64,000 nt of DNA from G963692885 sp964658655. GTDB lineage: Bacteria; Acidobacteriota; Terriglobia; Terriglobales; Acidobacteriaceae. Both the position numbers and the translations under genes were made by a program. Within the stretch, counting starts at the first letter, position 1; each line of letters begins with the position of its first letter. Of the stretch, positions 8,565-18,062 are shown one piece after another. The notes below the pieces were generated by a model. It made no database searches. It was given only the letters and a program-made list of their open reading frames with translations, and was not told the origin of the DNA. Location: assembly GCA_964658655.1 (NCBI GenBank), contig CAZZZL010000020.1, positions 1 to 64,000 of the forward strand, given 5' to 3'.

Positions 8565-9473
8565 ATGACGATTGTTGCTGACGATCCGTTCGTGAATTCT
8601 CTCGTTCTTCTCAAGTCCCCCGCCGTCCCTACAAGACTGCTGCTAGTCGATGACAATGACTTGATTTTGAGCACCCTGGGCGCGGTATTGAGGCTAAATG
8701 GCTTCATTGTTGTCTGTGCCGGCAGTGTGAATGAAGCTTTGAAATTTATAAGTACCGAGCACTTCGACGTACTTCTGAGTGATCTGCACATGCCGCAGGC
8801 GGGCGATGGTCTGACCGTGGTGAGCGCAATGCGGCACGCCAATCCTGCGGCGGTCACACTCATCTTCAGCGGCTATCCGGAAATGAAGGGTGCTGTCGAG
8901 GCAATTCGGCAGCAGGCCGACGAAATCCTTCCCAAGCCCATTAATCCCGACGCGCTGGTTGCTTCCATCCGAAGCAGACTGGCGCAGAAAAGGCCGGCAG
9001 GCATCAAATTGGAAAATATCGCAGACATACTTGAAGCTGAAACGCAGAAGACGATCGGCGACTGGTTGAAGCTGGTCAAGGCAGAACCTGCTATCACCTG
9101 GGACACTGTTACGGACGTGCAGAGATGTGCCCATCTGACCCCGCTATTTGCCGAGTTGATCAGCAGGCTGCGCAGTCCCCTGCCGCTGGGTTCAAAGGCC
9201 TTGTCTTCTCCGGCAGCAGAGCTTCACGGAAAGTTGCGGCGCGAGCAGGGCTATAGTGCGGCGATGATGGTGGAGGAGTCACGCATGCTGCAGGTGAGCA
9301 TCTTTCAGACCCTGCAGAACAACCTGTTCAAGGTTGATTTCAGTCTTCTGCTGCTGGGAGTGATGGCGATTGCAGACGAGGTCGACTCACAACTGGCGCA
9401 GGCCATGACGGCTTATGTCAAGGAAGCAGGCATCGATCGCTTTCCCGATGCGGGAAAGTATTCGGCTGCCTGA
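8565..9473 (+). CDS. Response regulator with receiver domain and RsbRD-like C-terminal helical domain
   Basis: The receiver domain (about residues 23-140) has the acidic pair Asp29-Asp30 (LLLVDDND), the phosphoacceptor Asp73 (LLSDLHMP), the switch Ser in FSGYPE and the KP motif (LPKPIN). The remaining ~160 residues are helical and contain LRREQGYSAAMMVEESRMLQ, which resembles the RsbRD N-terminal domain found in regulators of the stress-factor partner-switching pathway. There is no DNA-binding or GGDEF output. ATG 8565 is used; a TTG at 8544 is an alternative. No cognate histidine kinase lies nearby, so it is an orphan regulator. Confidence 0.82.
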   Translation: MTIVADDPFVNSLVLLKSPAVPTRLLLVDDNDLILSTLGAVLRLNGFIVVCAGSVNEALKFISTEHFDVLLSDLHMPQAGDGLTVVSAMRHANPAAVTLIFSGYPEMKGAVEAIRQQADEILPKPINPDALVASIRSRLAQKRPAGIKLENIADILEAETQKTIGDWLKLVKAEPAITWDTVTDVQRCAHLTPLFAELISRLRSPLPLGSKALSSPAAELHGKLRREQGYSAAMMVEESRMLQVSIFQTLQNNLFKVDFSLLLLGVMAIADEVDSQLAQAMTAYVKEAGIDRFPDAGKYSAA

Positions 9474-9485
9474 CTCGAGCGTCGA

Positions 9486-10907
9486 CTACTTGTAGCTGCG
9501 CTGGTACATGCGGGTCATACGGTCATGCCAGCCGAGGTGATCCTCATCGAACAGTGCGTAGAGGAAGCCGAGGCCAAGCGGCGCCGCTGCCAGCACCAGG
9601 GCAAAGATGCGCTTGCGCATGGCGTCGCGTGTCGGGTTGTCATCGTCGAAGGTGCACAGGGCAATACGTGCATAGCGCATACCAGGCGTCGCTTCGGCAA
9701 AGGTGAAGAAGAGGAACTGGTAGAGCAGGTACAGCGCTACCAGCAGCACTACTCCGCCGATCATGGCCGGTTTCCCTGTTGGCGGATGCGAAGTGCTGGT
9801 CGCAAACACCAGGACAAACAGCGCGAATGCAATGCCGACCAGCGCCGCGTCGACGATGCCGGCCATCAGGCGGTCAGGGATTCCGGCGACTCCCGGGAAC
9901 GAAGCGTGCTCCACGACCTGGCTGCGGCTGGCATGACTGTACGCGGACGCCATTGATCTATTGTAAGACTGCGGCCGCCGTCCGGGAGTTACCGGGGTCT
10001 GGTTCGCTGCAGTTTTAACATTGCCATTTGGTTGGGAATAGCCATTGTCCGGATAGGTCTCGTCGGGATAGGCGCCAAGCTGAATGGAACTCCACTCGGT
10101 TGCCCGGGGCGGGACCTCTGGCTGGGTAGAGATGGAAGACTGTTCCACCTCGAAAATGCGCAACTGTCCCGGCTCGGTCGCCGCGGCATCGCGCAACGGG
10201 CCTTCTGCGTGGCGGGGCCGGGCCTTGCGGGCAGCGACCAGTTCGCGAGGAAATTCGAGCAGCTTGGCCGGCAACGGGATCGCCGGCGTAACAAGTGCTT
10301 CCTGTACCGGGTCGATGAGTGAGGGAACCGGCGGCTGCTGCGACCGGGTGCCTTCGTTGGACGACGTCGGCGGAGAAGGCCTCGAGTAGTGAAAGCCGGA
10401 AGCGCCATGGTCGACGCGCGGTGGCGTGGCCGGGCGAGCGGCCTGTTGCTCCGGCGGGGCAGGCTTCGCTGCAGCAGCAGGTGCTGGTGCTTCGACCGCG
10501 CTGATCTCAGGTTCAGGAGCCGTGAGCTGCGCATGGTTCATCTCGGCATACATGGCATCGGCAGCGGCCCGCGCATGGTTGGCGGCAGCCTGGGCGGCAA
10601 CGGCAGCCATCATGGCTGCGCGCACTTCAGACGCGAGATATTCCTTGTAGCTGGGTGCCTGCGCGTAACGGGCAGCGACGGCGGCGGCAACGCGCGACGC
10701 CTTTGCCTTCGCGTCGTCCATCCCTGAGTCATCATGCGCCGGGGTGGAGTCGACCTGCGGCTGGCTACCCTGCTTCCGGGCGCGGGCAGCAGCGAGCTTG
10801 TGGTTCAGTTCCTGTTTCCATGCCGGCTCGGCATACGGGACCGGTCCCGTCGTTCCATTCGCGGCTCGCTCCAGTTCACTCGGAACAGTACTCACGCTTG
10901 ACCCCAT
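9486..10907 (-). CDS. RDD family membrane protein with long disordered N-terminal region
   Basis: Of 473 residues the first ~335 are Ala/Pro/Gln-rich low-complexity sequence with two helical Ala-rich stretches (AKASRVAAAVAARYAQAP). The last ~135 residues form an RDD domain: the marker Arg-Asp in GIPDRLMAGIVDAAL, two or three membrane segments (ALVGIAFALFVLVFA, IGGVVLLVALYLLYQFLFF) and the conserved ATPGMRYARIALC and GWHDRMTRM motifs. RDD proteins have been linked to transport or ion exchange, but the role here is unknown. ATG 10907 touches its AGAGG; the GTG four codons later has better spacing. Convergent with the response regulator, 12 bp apart. Confidence 0.82.
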   Translation of the reverse strand: MGSSVSTVPSELERAANGTTGPVPYAEPAWKQELNHKLAAARARKQGSQPQVDSTPAHDDSGMDDAKAKASRVAAAVAARYAQAPSYKEYLASEVRAAMMAAVAAQAAANHARAAADAMYAEMNHAQLTAPEPEISAVEAPAPAAAAKPAPPEQQAARPATPPRVDHGASGFHYSRPSPPTSSNEGTRSQQPPVPSLIDPVQEALVTPAIPLPAKLLEFPRELVAARKARPRHAEGPLRDAAATEPGQLRIFEVEQSSISTQPEVPPRATEWSSIQLGAYPDETYPDNGYSQPNGNVKTAANQTPVTPGRRPQSYNRSMASAYSHASRSQVVEHASFPGVAGIPDRLMAGIVDAALVGIAFALFVLVFATSTSHPPTGKPAMIGGVVLLVALYLLYQFLFFTFAEATPGMRYARIALCTFDDDNPTRDAMRKRIFALVLAAAPLGLGFLYALFDEDHLGWHDRMTRMYQRSYK

Positions 10908-11144
10908 CCTCTTTTAATCCTGACGCCATTCTGGTGCACGCTGTGTTTTCCTCAACCACGTTTGTGGGATATCCCGCAAAACGGCTGAAGGCGAAAATGA
11001 GGCAGCGGAGAAACAGGTCGTCAACGTTCCGGGACGCATCAAGGCGCGGCGGAAGCGGCAACGGTCAGGTTTTCTTCTTACCAGAGCGGCGGTCGCTCGT
11101 CAGCAAAGGCGCCCAGCGTTTGTTATGCTGAGGAAGCCCCGCTA

Positions 11145-13781
11145 ATGAGTCTCCGCACCTTTTTGTGTATCACGCTGGTCTGCCTGTGTCACTCGCCGGG
11201 TACTCTGCACGCGTTGACCAACCAAGTACCCCAGCCAACCCCCGGGCAAAGTTCAGTAACAACTACGGAACCTTCTTCGACGTCTCAGCAGGAACCAGCG
11301 CCTTCTGTTGCCGTCCCTGCGGGTGATGCCAACCAGCTTCCCGACAGTCCACCAGTGCTCGATGCGAATGGCAAGCCCGTTCCCGAGGCTGTGCCCGTGC
11401 CTGCGACGCCCACGGGTACGCCTGTCCATGTGGAAGCAGCCCAGCAGCAGATCAACGGCCACACGTACACGCTGCTCGGTGAGGTCACGGTCCGTTATCG
11501 CGGGTACATCCTGCGCGCGGACAAGGTGAACTACAACCAGGATACCGGCGACATTGAAGCCGACGGCCACCTGCAAGTGGAAGGGCCCGGCGAGGAGATG
11601 ATCCAGGCCGACCACGGCACCGTCAACGTGGACGTGGATTCAGCGCGGTTCTATGAAGTGATCGGCAGCGTCGGCATGCGGACAGCCGCGGCCCGGCGTA
11701 CCGCCGTCTATACCGGGATCAATCCGTTTATCTTCCAGGGGCGCGTCGTCATCCAGGAGGGCCCGAAAAAGTTCAAGATCATCGATGGCAGCATGACGTC
11801 ATGCAGCCTGCCCCGGCCCGACTGGACGATCACGGCCAGCGAAATCTTCGTAGGCGACGGCAAAGCGTATGCGAAGAACGGTGCCTTCCGTCTCTTCCAC
11901 TTCCCCATCATCTACCTGCCGTATGTCACGCATCCTGTAGGTGAGAGTGATCGCCAGAGCGGTCTGCTGGTGCCGGTGTACGAGAATTCGACCATTAAAG
12001 GGACAGTCGTCGGCGAGGGCTTTTTCCTGGTGCTGAACCGCAGCATGGACCTGACGGTAGGTCTGGATTACTGGTCCAAACGTGGCTGGTCGCCGAGTGG
12101 CGAGTTTCGCTACAAGGGCCGCGATGAGAACTATGCCGACGTCCGGTTTACCGCGCTGCAGGACAAGCTGCATGTGAGCGGTGCGGATATTGTGGCCAAT
12201 GGCTGGCGGCAGCTCGACGAACACACCCGGGCAGTGGCGAGCCTCGAATATCTAAGCTCCTACCTCTACAGGAATACGTTCGCCACCAGTTTCGCGGCGT
12301 CCGTCGCGTCCCAGGTGGATTCGACAGCTTTCATTACCCGCAACGAAGACAACGGCAGCTCGGAGAGCTTCGATTTTTCGCGCTATACCAGTTACCAGAG
12401 CACGGCCGCCGGCAATGACATTCTGATCTCGCACCAGCCGGAACTGGATTACAACACCTTCTCCCGCTACATCGGCCGCACGCCGTTTACCTGGGAATTC
12501 GACGGCTCGGTCGGCGGATTGAATCGACGAGAGCCGGGCGTGCAGGGTGAGGCCAAATTTGAAACGGCGCAGGAAGTCGGCCGCATCGATGCTCACCCGA
12601 CAATCGCACTGCCGCTGCATTTCGATGGCTGGAATTTTCGTCCGCAGGTGGGCCTGCGTGAGACGTTCTACTCCAAGAGCCAGTCGCCCGGCCTGGACAT
12701 TCCGACGTATCGCAATGGCAGCCTGAACCGGGAAGCGCTGGAAGGCGGCTTCGAACTGAGGCCGCCGGTGATGGAGCGCGACTTCAGTACGCCGTGGTTT
12801 TCAAAATACCTCGGTAGCGAGATGCGTCACGTCATTGCGCCGGAATTCACCTACAGCTACCGCAGCGGTATCGGCAACTATCCCTCGATCCTGCGCTTCG
12901 ATGCGACGGACGTCGTGAGCAATACCAACGAACTCAAGTTCACACTGGCCCAGCGCTTCTACTTTCGCCGGGCTGGTGAGAACGGTGGCCAGGGCACGCC
13001 TGCCTGCGAAAACAAGCCGGTGCCGCCGCCGGTGACGGGCAAGATCTACCTGCCCATCGACTACCGCGAGTGTGCCACGCCCGCGGAGGCCGGATCCGGC
13101 GCCACGAATGCGTGGATCAGCTGGGACCTGACGGCTGCACACTTCTTTGACCCGACCTTCGGTGGCGCCGTGGGCTCTTTCCGGCGCAATGTGCTTGATT
13201 CGACACTGGACATGTCCGGAATCTCATTCCTGTTTGCGCCGCGGGATTATTCGCCCATCGTCTCGCGACTTGCGTATCACAGCAGTCAGCACGCAACCGT
13301 CGGATGGGATGTCGATTACGACACCAAGGCCGGCCATCTGGACAACAGCAACGTATACACGACGCTGCGTAACGGCAACTACTTCGCCTCTTTTTCAGAG
13401 GACCGCCTGAACGCCCTGCAGTCGCAGAGCAATGCATTCTTGGCGCAGCCGCCTGCCGCGCTGGCCGCCCTGGCTGAGCAGGTCAGCCGTCATGAACCGC
13501 TCACCTCGTACAGTCAGCTGCAGTTCCTGCTGGGGTATGGCTACGACATCAAGCCGGGTCTGAGCGCGGGTCTGAATGGTGGCTATGACTTTGTGAACAG
13601 CCGGCTCGAATATGGAGGCGCCCAGGCGACTTATAACTGGAACTGCTGCGGCGTCACGCTTGAATATCGCCGGGTGTACGTGGCCGGTTCGTCGCAGGAT
13701 GAAAATGTTGAGAGCTTCAACTTCACCCTGGCGGGCGTCGGTACTGCCGGCAATACGAATCGCAGTCAGCTGGTGTATTAG
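11145..13781 (+). CDS. lptD: LPS-assembly protein LptD
   Basis: An 878-residue outer-membrane protein. After a signal peptide (residues 1-24) and a Pro/Thr-rich linker comes an OstA/LptA-like beta-jellyroll (about residues 95-220: LLGEVTVRYRGYILRADKVNYNQDTG is its core), then the LptD barrel beginning with the family signature YLPYVTHPVGESDRQSGLLVP and ending ...QLVY. LptD, together with the lipoprotein LptE, inserts lipopolysaccharide into the outer leaflet. Cysteines occur near residue 223, around residues 620-645 and as a CysCys pair in NWNCCGVTLEYRR near the C-terminus, the position of the conserved disulfide cysteines in E. coli. lptE is not adjacent. The M16 peptidase follows 90 bp downstream on the same strand. 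Confidence 0.93.
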   Translation: MSLRTFLCITLVCLCHSPGTLHALTNQVPQPTPGQSSVTTTEPSSTSQQEPAPSVAVPAGDANQLPDSPPVLDANGKPVPEAVPVPATPTGTPVHVEAAQQQINGHTYTLLGEVTVRYRGYILRADKVNYNQDTGDIEADGHLQVEGPGEEMIQADHGTVNVDVDSARFYEVIGSVGMRTAAARRTAVYTGINPFIFQGRVVIQEGPKKFKIIDGSMTSCSLPRPDWTITASEIFVGDGKAYAKNGAFRLFHFPIIYLPYVTHPVGESDRQSGLLVPVYENSTIKGTVVGEGFFLVLNRSMDLTVGLDYWSKRGWSPSGEFRYKGRDENYADVRFTALQDKLHVSGADIVANGWRQLDEHTRAVASLEYLSSYLYRNTFATSFAASVASQVDSTAFITRNEDNGSSESFDFSRYTSYQSTAAGNDILISHQPELDYNTFSRYIGRTPFTWEFDGSVGGLNRREPGVQGEAKFETAQEVGRIDAHPTIALPLHFDGWNFRPQVGLRETFYSKSQSPGLDIPTYRNGSLNREALEGGFELRPPVMERDFSTPWFSKYLGSEMRHVIAPEFTYSYRSGIGNYPSILRFDATDVVSNTNELKFTLAQRFYFRRAGENGGQGTPACENKPVPPPVTGKIYLPIDYRECATPAEAGSGATNAWISWDLTAAHFFDPTFGGAVGSFRRNVLDSTLDMSGISFLFAPRDYSPIVSRLAYHSSQHATVGWDVDYDTKAGHLDNSNVYTTLRNGNYFASFSEDRLNALQSQSNAFLAQPPAALAALAEQVSRHEPLTSYSQLQFLLGYGYDIKPGLSAGLNGGYDFVNSRLEYGGAQATYNWNCCGVTLEYRRVYVAGSSQDENVESFNFTLAGVGTAGNTNRSQLVY

Positions 13782-13871
13782 CGAGCATCCCGCTGCAACT
13801 CTCCGCGAACTCGTCTATATTCGCTGCTGTATCTGCGGCACCTAAAAGTTCTGCGTTCTGCCAGGAGAGTC

Positions 13872-16748
13872 ATGCGTTTCGAACTCAATCAGTGGATGCG
13901 TCGTGTGGTTCCAACAGCCTTTTACACTGCAGCGATCAGCGTTGCGTTCGCTGCGACGCCCGCTCTCTACGCGGCTGCCAAGCTTCCGCCCACCAAGCCG
14001 CTGCATGTGCCGGATTTCAAGTACGAACGCTACACCCTGCCCAACGGCCTCACCGTTCTGCTGCATGAGGACCATCGCCTGCCGCTGGTCGCGATGGACA
14101 TCTGGTACCACGTCGGGCCGGTGAACGAAACTGCCGGCCGCACCGGCTTCGCGCACCTGTTTGAGCACATGATGTTCGAAGGCTCGGAGCATGTCGGCGA
14201 AAAAGCGCATTTCAAGTATCTTGAAGGCGCAGGCGCGACCGGCATCAACGGGACCACCAGCTTCGACCGCACAAACTACTTTGAAACGCTACCCAGCAAC
14301 CAGGTGGAAACGGGCCTGTGGCTGGAGAGCGATCGCATGGGCTTTCTGCTCGAAACACTCGACCGCGAGAAGCTGACGAACCAGCGTGACGTAGTCCGCA
14401 ACGAGCGCCGACAGGGTGAAAACTCGCCTTACAGGCTTTCGCGTGAGGAGATGTTTCACCAGCTCTTTCCGAAGACCCATCCTTACTACGCGAATGTCAT
14501 CGGCTCCCACGCGGATATCGAAGCAGCGCGGCTGAACGATGTCCGCGACTTCTTTCGCAACTACTACACGCCGAACAATGCCAACCTGGCCATCGCCGGA
14601 GACTTCAAGCCTGCTGAGATCAAGGCGCTGGTCGAGAAATATTTCGGACCCATCAAGCGTGGTCCGGATGCACCGCCTGTCAATGTCGATACACCACCGA
14701 TCACCTCCGAGCGCAAGGTCACTGTAACCGACACAGTGCAGCTGCCGCGGGTGACCTACGCGTGGCTGGTGGCGCCGGCATTTCAATCGGGCGATGCTGA
14801 AGCTGACCTGGTGTCCGATATTTTGGGCGGCGGCAAGTCGAGTCGCCTGTATCGCAAGCTCGTGTATGAAAAGCAGATCGCGCAGGCAGTCGACTGCTCC
14901 GACTTCAATCTCAAACTACGGTCTGTTTTTTCCTGCAATGTGACGGCACGCCCCGGCATTACGGCCGAGCAGTTGCAAGCTGCCATAGATGAAGAGTTGG
15001 AAACACTGCGCACCAAGGGGCCTTCGCAGGCAGAACTGGACGGCGCGCGTAACCAGATGCTGACCAATCTCATCAGCGGCCTGCAAAGCCTCGGTGGCTT
15101 CGGCGGCGTGGCCGACACGATGGATTACTACAATTACTACACTGGCGACCCGGGCTATCTGCCGAAGGACATCAAGCGCTACCAGGCCGTCACCGTTGCC
15201 TCCGTTACAAGTTTCGCGCAGTCCATGCTGGGTAAGGATCAGCGGGTCGTTGTCACGACCGTGCCCGGCAAGAAAGTCGTCGATGATGTGCCGCGCAGTC
15301 CGGCTGATACGGATGCAAGCGTCAAGATCACGCCCCCGTATCCGCAGAGCTTCGAAGATGCGCAGAGCTGGCGCAAGGAGCAGCCGAAGGCCGGCCCGCC
15401 GCCAACACTGCATCTGCCAGTGCCGACTGTTTTCTCGCTCTCGAATGGCATGAAGGTGTACCTGGTCGAAGACCACGCGCTCCCTGTGGTAAGCGCTACT
15501 GTGGTCAATCGGGCTGGCGGCGAAGCGAATCCTGAAGGAAAGCCTGGACTGTCGGCCTTCACGGCGCAGCTACTCACTGAAGGAACGAAAGGTCGTTCCG
15601 CGACCGAGATTGCGGACCAGGCAGACGAGCTCGGCATCAAGCTGACCTCGGTCGGCACGATGGACTCGGCTGTCGCGAGCCTCTCCGGCCTGAGCAATAC
15701 GACGGACGCATCGTTTGACCTGCTGGCCGATGTCGTGCAGCATCCCGCCTTCTCGCCGGAAGAGGTGGAGCGCGTGCGCAAGCAGCGACTCACCTCCATC
15801 GTGCAGGAGGCAGATCAGCCGACACAGTCGGTCGTGCGCGTCGGCAATAAGGCGCTCTATGGCGACCAGCCGTATGGCTATCGACCGATCGGTACGGCGG
15901 CATCGGTCAAAGCGATCACGCGCGATGACCTGTCGAGCTTCTGGCAGCAGCACTATGGGCCGAAAGGGGCAGCGCTTGTGATTGCCGGCGATGTGAAGGA
16001 AGCCGATGCGCGTCAGCTGGCTGAACGCTATTTCCAATCGTGGTCTGCTCCTCAAGCTGCTGCTGCCGCGAAGCTTCCAGCGGCACCGGCGGCGCCGTCG
16101 CGAAAGATCATCATCGTTGACCGGCCCGGTTCGCCGCAGACTGTGCTCTACGCATTCGGGCTCGGTGTACCGCGCAGTACGCCGGACTATCCGGCGACAC
16201 TGGTGATGAACGATATCCTTGGCGGACTTTTCTCCAGCCGCCTGAACATGAACCTGCGCGAGCAGCATGGATATACCTATGGCGCCGGCTCGCGCTTCAG
16301 CTTCTATCGCGAGGGCGGCCCGGTGTATGCAGGTGCACAGGTGCGAACCGATGTGACAGCCCCGGCAGCAAAGGAGATGTTCATCGAACTCAAACGCATC
16401 GGCACAGATCCGGCAACGTCCGCCGAGCTGACGCTGGCACGTGACAGCCAGCTGCGTTCTTTGCCAGGTCGATTCGAAACAGTGGATGAGGTCGATTCGC
16501 AGGTGGAGGAAATCTTCAATTATGGTCTGCCTGTTGATTACTTCGCCAAGCTGCCGGCTGCCTTTGAAGCTGTCACGCCCGAAGCGGTTGAGCAGGTAGC
16601 GAAGAGTGATATCCACCCGGATGCGATGATCCTGGTCGCTGTCGGCGACCGCGCCAAGATTGAACCGGGATTGAAAGATTTGAATCTTGGACCGATCGAA
16701 TTCCGCGATGCCATGGGCGATGCGGTGAGTGATGCACCGAAGCAGTGA
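13872..16748 (+). CDS. M16 family zinc metallopeptidase, double-length, exported
   Basis: A 958-residue protein with a signal peptide (about residues 12-35), made of two M16 homologous halves. The first half has the inverted zinc motif HxxEH (His95, Glu98, His99 in AHLFEHMMFEG) and the downstream Glu178 (VVRNERRQGEN). The second half (from about residue 515, SNGMKVYLVEDHALPVV) lacks the motif and supplies the non-catalytic clam-shell half, with the conserved GxxxSRLxxxLRE and GYTYGAGSRF elements. Such fused enzymes (PqqL/pitrilysin-like) degrade peptides in the periplasm. It follows lptD on the same strand, and a structural link is possible but not proven. Confidence 0.92.
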   Translation: MRFELNQWMRRVVPTAFYTAAISVAFAATPALYAAAKLPPTKPLHVPDFKYERYTLPNGLTVLLHEDHRLPLVAMDIWYHVGPVNETAGRTGFAHLFEHMMFEGSEHVGEKAHFKYLEGAGATGINGTTSFDRTNYFETLPSNQVETGLWLESDRMGFLLETLDREKLTNQRDVVRNERRQGENSPYRLSREEMFHQLFPKTHPYYANVIGSHADIEAARLNDVRDFFRNYYTPNNANLAIAGDFKPAEIKALVEKYFGPIKRGPDAPPVNVDTPPITSERKVTVTDTVQLPRVTYAWLVAPAFQSGDAEADLVSDILGGGKSSRLYRKLVYEKQIAQAVDCSDFNLKLRSVFSCNVTARPGITAEQLQAAIDEELETLRTKGPSQAELDGARNQMLTNLISGLQSLGGFGGVADTMDYYNYYTGDPGYLPKDIKRYQAVTVASVTSFAQSMLGKDQRVVVTTVPGKKVVDDVPRSPADTDASVKITPPYPQSFEDAQSWRKEQPKAGPPPTLHLPVPTVFSLSNGMKVYLVEDHALPVVSATVVNRAGGEANPEGKPGLSAFTAQLLTEGTKGRSATEIADQADELGIKLTSVGTMDSAVASLSGLSNTTDASFDLLADVVQHPAFSPEEVERVRKQRLTSIVQEADQPTQSVVRVGNKALYGDQPYGYRPIGTAASVKAITRDDLSSFWQQHYGPKGAALVIAGDVKEADARQLAERYFQSWSAPQAAAAAKLPAAPAAPSRKIIIVDRPGSPQTVLYAFGLGVPRSTPDYPATLVMNDILGGLFSSRLNMNLREQHGYTYGAGSRFSFYREGGPVYAGAQVRTDVTAPAAKEMFIELKRIGTDPATSAELTLARDSQLRSLPGRFETVDEVDSQVEEIFNYGLPVDYFAKLPAAFEAVTPEAVEQVAKSDIHPDAMILVAVGDRAKIEPGLKDLNLGPIEFRDAMGDAVSDAPKQ

Positions 16749-16790
16749 TTGCCAGCAGTTTATTCAGAAGAACTGGAGTACATGGGACCG

Positions 16791-17684
16791 ATGAAACGAC
16801 GAACCGTATTGAAAGCAGCCGCGAGTGTCGCCGCCGGCTCAGCCCTGGGCGCAACCGGCATGTTTGCGCAAAGCAATGCAACGCCAGCCCCCGCCTCGCT
16901 CGACGCCATGGCGCAGAAGACGAGGGACGGCCGCATTCATCAATCTGTAAGCCGCTGGTGTTACGCCAAAATGTCAATGGATGATCTTTGTAAAACAGCA
17001 CAGTCGCTCGGCCTGGTCGGCATCGATCTGCTCGAGCTGGAGGAATTCGATATCCCTGCGCGTTACGGCCTGCGCTGCACCATGGGATACGCCGGCGGCG
17101 GCAATATTAAATCGGCGCTCAACCGTACAGAGAACCACCAGGCCATCGAGGATGCTTTCCGGAAGAACATTCCGATTGCCGCCAAAGCAAACGTGCCTAA
17201 TGTCATTACGTTTTCCGGAAATCGCATGGGCATGTCCGATGCTGAAGGCGCGAAGAACTGCATCACCGGCCTGAATCGTCTGAAAAAAATAGCCGAAGAC
17301 AACAATGTGACGATCTGCATGGAATTGCTCAACAGCAAGGTCAACCATCCTGATTACATGTGCGACCACACCGCATGGGGGGTCGAAGTGGTCAGCGCGG
17401 TGAATTCAACACACGTGAAATTGCTGTACGACATTTACCATATGCAGATTATGGAAGGCGACCTGATCGCCACCATCCGTGCAAATGCGCAATGGCTGGG
17501 CCACTTTCATACCGGCGGCGTTCCCGGCCGTCATGAACTGAATAATCAGCAGGAAGTGCAGTGGGATGGCGTGATGCGCGGCATCGCAGACACCGGGTTC
17601 AAGGGCTACGTCGCGCATGAGTTCGTACCGGCGGGCGATCCCGTCGCGGGATTGAAGCAGGCCGCCGAACTCTGCACGATCTAG
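16791..17684 (+). CDS. TAT-exported sugar-phosphate isomerase/epimerase-like TIM-barrel protein (hydroxypyruvate isomerase type)
   Basis: The start ATG 16791 gives the twin-arginine leader MKRRTVLKAAASVAAG with a hydrophobic stretch ending MFAQS; an ATG three codons upstream (16782) is also possible. The mature part is an AP-endonuclease-2-like TIM barrel with ICMELLNSKVNHPDYMCDH, VKLLYDIYHMQIMEGD, LGHFHTGGVPGRHE and GYVAHEFVPAGDP, the metal ligands and arrangement of hydroxypyruvate isomerases. Exported members are common in Acidobacteriota and their substrates are unknown. It begins 43 bp after the M16 gene on the same strand and may be cotranscribed with it. Confidence 0.85.
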   Translation: MKRRTVLKAAASVAAGSALGATGMFAQSNATPAPASLDAMAQKTRDGRIHQSVSRWCYAKMSMDDLCKTAQSLGLVGIDLLELEEFDIPARYGLRCTMGYAGGGNIKSALNRTENHQAIEDAFRKNIPIAAKANVPNVITFSGNRMGMSDAEGAKNCITGLNRLKKIAEDNNVTICMELLNSKVNHPDYMCDHTAWGVEVVSAVNSTHVKLLYDIYHMQIMEGDLIATIRANAQWLGHFHTGGVPGRHELNNQQEVQWDGVMRGIADTGFKGYVAHEFVPAGDPVAGLKQAAELCTI

Positions 17685-18062
17685 TATCGAGCGGGCCTCG
17701 ATAGCGAAGATCGGAGAATTAAAGGATGAATCGGGCAGTGCTTCAATTCGAGGTCTGCGACCGCACTGAGTGGACGGGAAGGGAACGACTTCGCAAACGT
17801 GAAGCGCTCCGCCAGACACTACGGACGTGGCGCCGATATTACGCACCCGCCGCTATTATCAGGCGGGTACTTCATCGATTCGCCCCTCCGCTGCCAAAGG
17901 ATGATTTGGGATTCGACGGCCCCAGTGAAAGTTTGGTCCCAATCACAGGGCCGTTACGTCCAGCTTCAAGTCTCAGCATTCAATTGCAGTGTCAAAGGTC
18001 GGACGTTGATCAATGCGACATTGTCGCCATCGCTTCCAGTTCGCCGCGGAAATAGAACGAAG
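17685..18062. other. Intergenic stretch without a convincing gene
   Basis: Several overlapping short frames exist here (for example 17726-18055 and 17799-18092, plus strand), but their start regions are poor, none resembles a known family, and they run into the 3' end of the minus-strand transporter. One of them reads QGRYVQLQVSAFNCSVKGRT, which could be a relic of a coding sequence. I see no terminator or RNA gene. Confidence 0.5.

Noticed and set aside
15570..16616. A 348-codon minus-strand frame inside the M16 peptidase gene
   Set aside because: Arg/Cys-rich translation with no motif; the M16 gene in the other strand is clear over its full length.
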